NCBI RefSeq assembly: GCF_905220365.1
Contig: NC_061130.1
Span: 2,921,501 to 2,985,500, forward strand
DNA length: 64,000 nt
Reading direction: 5' to 3'
Origin: Vanessa cardui
Taxonomy: Eukaryota; Arthropoda; Insecta; Lepidoptera; Nymphalidae
Part shown: piece by piece, positions 63,894-64,000 of the stretch
Numbering within the stretch: the stretch's first letter is position 1
Layout of the letters: each line of letters begins with the position of its first letter
Notes under the pieces: generated by a model
Seen by the model: only the letters and a program-made list of their open reading frames with translations
What the model was told of the DNA's origin: nothing
Databases searched by the model: none
Made by a program: the position numbers and the translations under genes

Positions 63894-64000
63894 TTTTTGT
63901 CCATTACAGGCCGAAATTTATACTTTTTCTTTGTGTTTATTATTTCCTTGTTAAAAGAAAACATCGTGACGATTGTTGCGTGTAAAATAACCTCTAAACT

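Overview
The window looks like non-coding, transposon-saturated DNA from a lepidopteran (butterfly or moth) nuclear genome. The evidence is AT-rich sequence, Helitrons of the insect type (5' TC, 3' hairpin plus CTAG, A/T insertion site), tRNA-derived SINEs in many copies, a Penelope-like element with a GIY-YIG endonuclease, and 3' ends of non-LTR retrotransposons typical of Lepidoptera. The order is inferred from repeat types I recognise; species and chromosome cannot be told. I found no convincing host protein-coding gene, no functional tRNA or rRNA gene and no CRISPR. Almost every short open reading frame is chance or lies inside a repeat.

Layout. 1-1.5 kb: 5' part of a minus-strand LINE with a frameshifted endonuclease domain. 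1.6-3.4 kb: decayed autonomous Helitron with an RTE 3' end inserted in it (12-bp target duplication). 3.4-9.5 kb: SINEs, a 3' LINE tail, a non-autonomous Helitron and an unclassified repeat (I). 9.3-16 kb: repeat C copies, a GC-rich LINE 5' end beginning with an HDV-like ribozyme fold (10994), LINE tails. 16.7-26 kb: Helitrons, including a head-to-head composite and one split by a SINE. 26-41 kb: foldback MITEs, SINEs, a possible solo LTR, a 70-nt foldback hairpin. 41.3-43.4 kb: a 2.0-kb Penelope-like element with perfect 13-bp inverted termini, 8-bp target duplication and CAAGAC hexamer arrays, inserted in a Helitron. 44-56 kb: more SINEs, MITEs and Helitrons. 56.3-57.4 kb: an eight-unit tandem array of 143/146-bp units derived from repeat C. 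57.4-64 kb: Helitrons, MITEs, one SINE, a TA microsatellite and a repeat C copy.

Working names: SINE-A (A box TGGTCGAGTGG, B box GGTTCGATTCC), SINE-B (A box TGGCCCAGTGG, B box GGTTCAAACCC), repeat C (ends in a poly-A-like tail after GCTCGTCCGCC), Helitrons D, E, F and K (non-autonomous), MITE G (foldback, CCGACTTC termini), repeats H, I and J, LINE-K and LINE-L (3' tails). These names are local to this annotation.

The elements do not form a pathway. Their interest lies in nesting order, datable insertions, self-cleaving or foldback RNA structures, and a repeat turning into a satellite.
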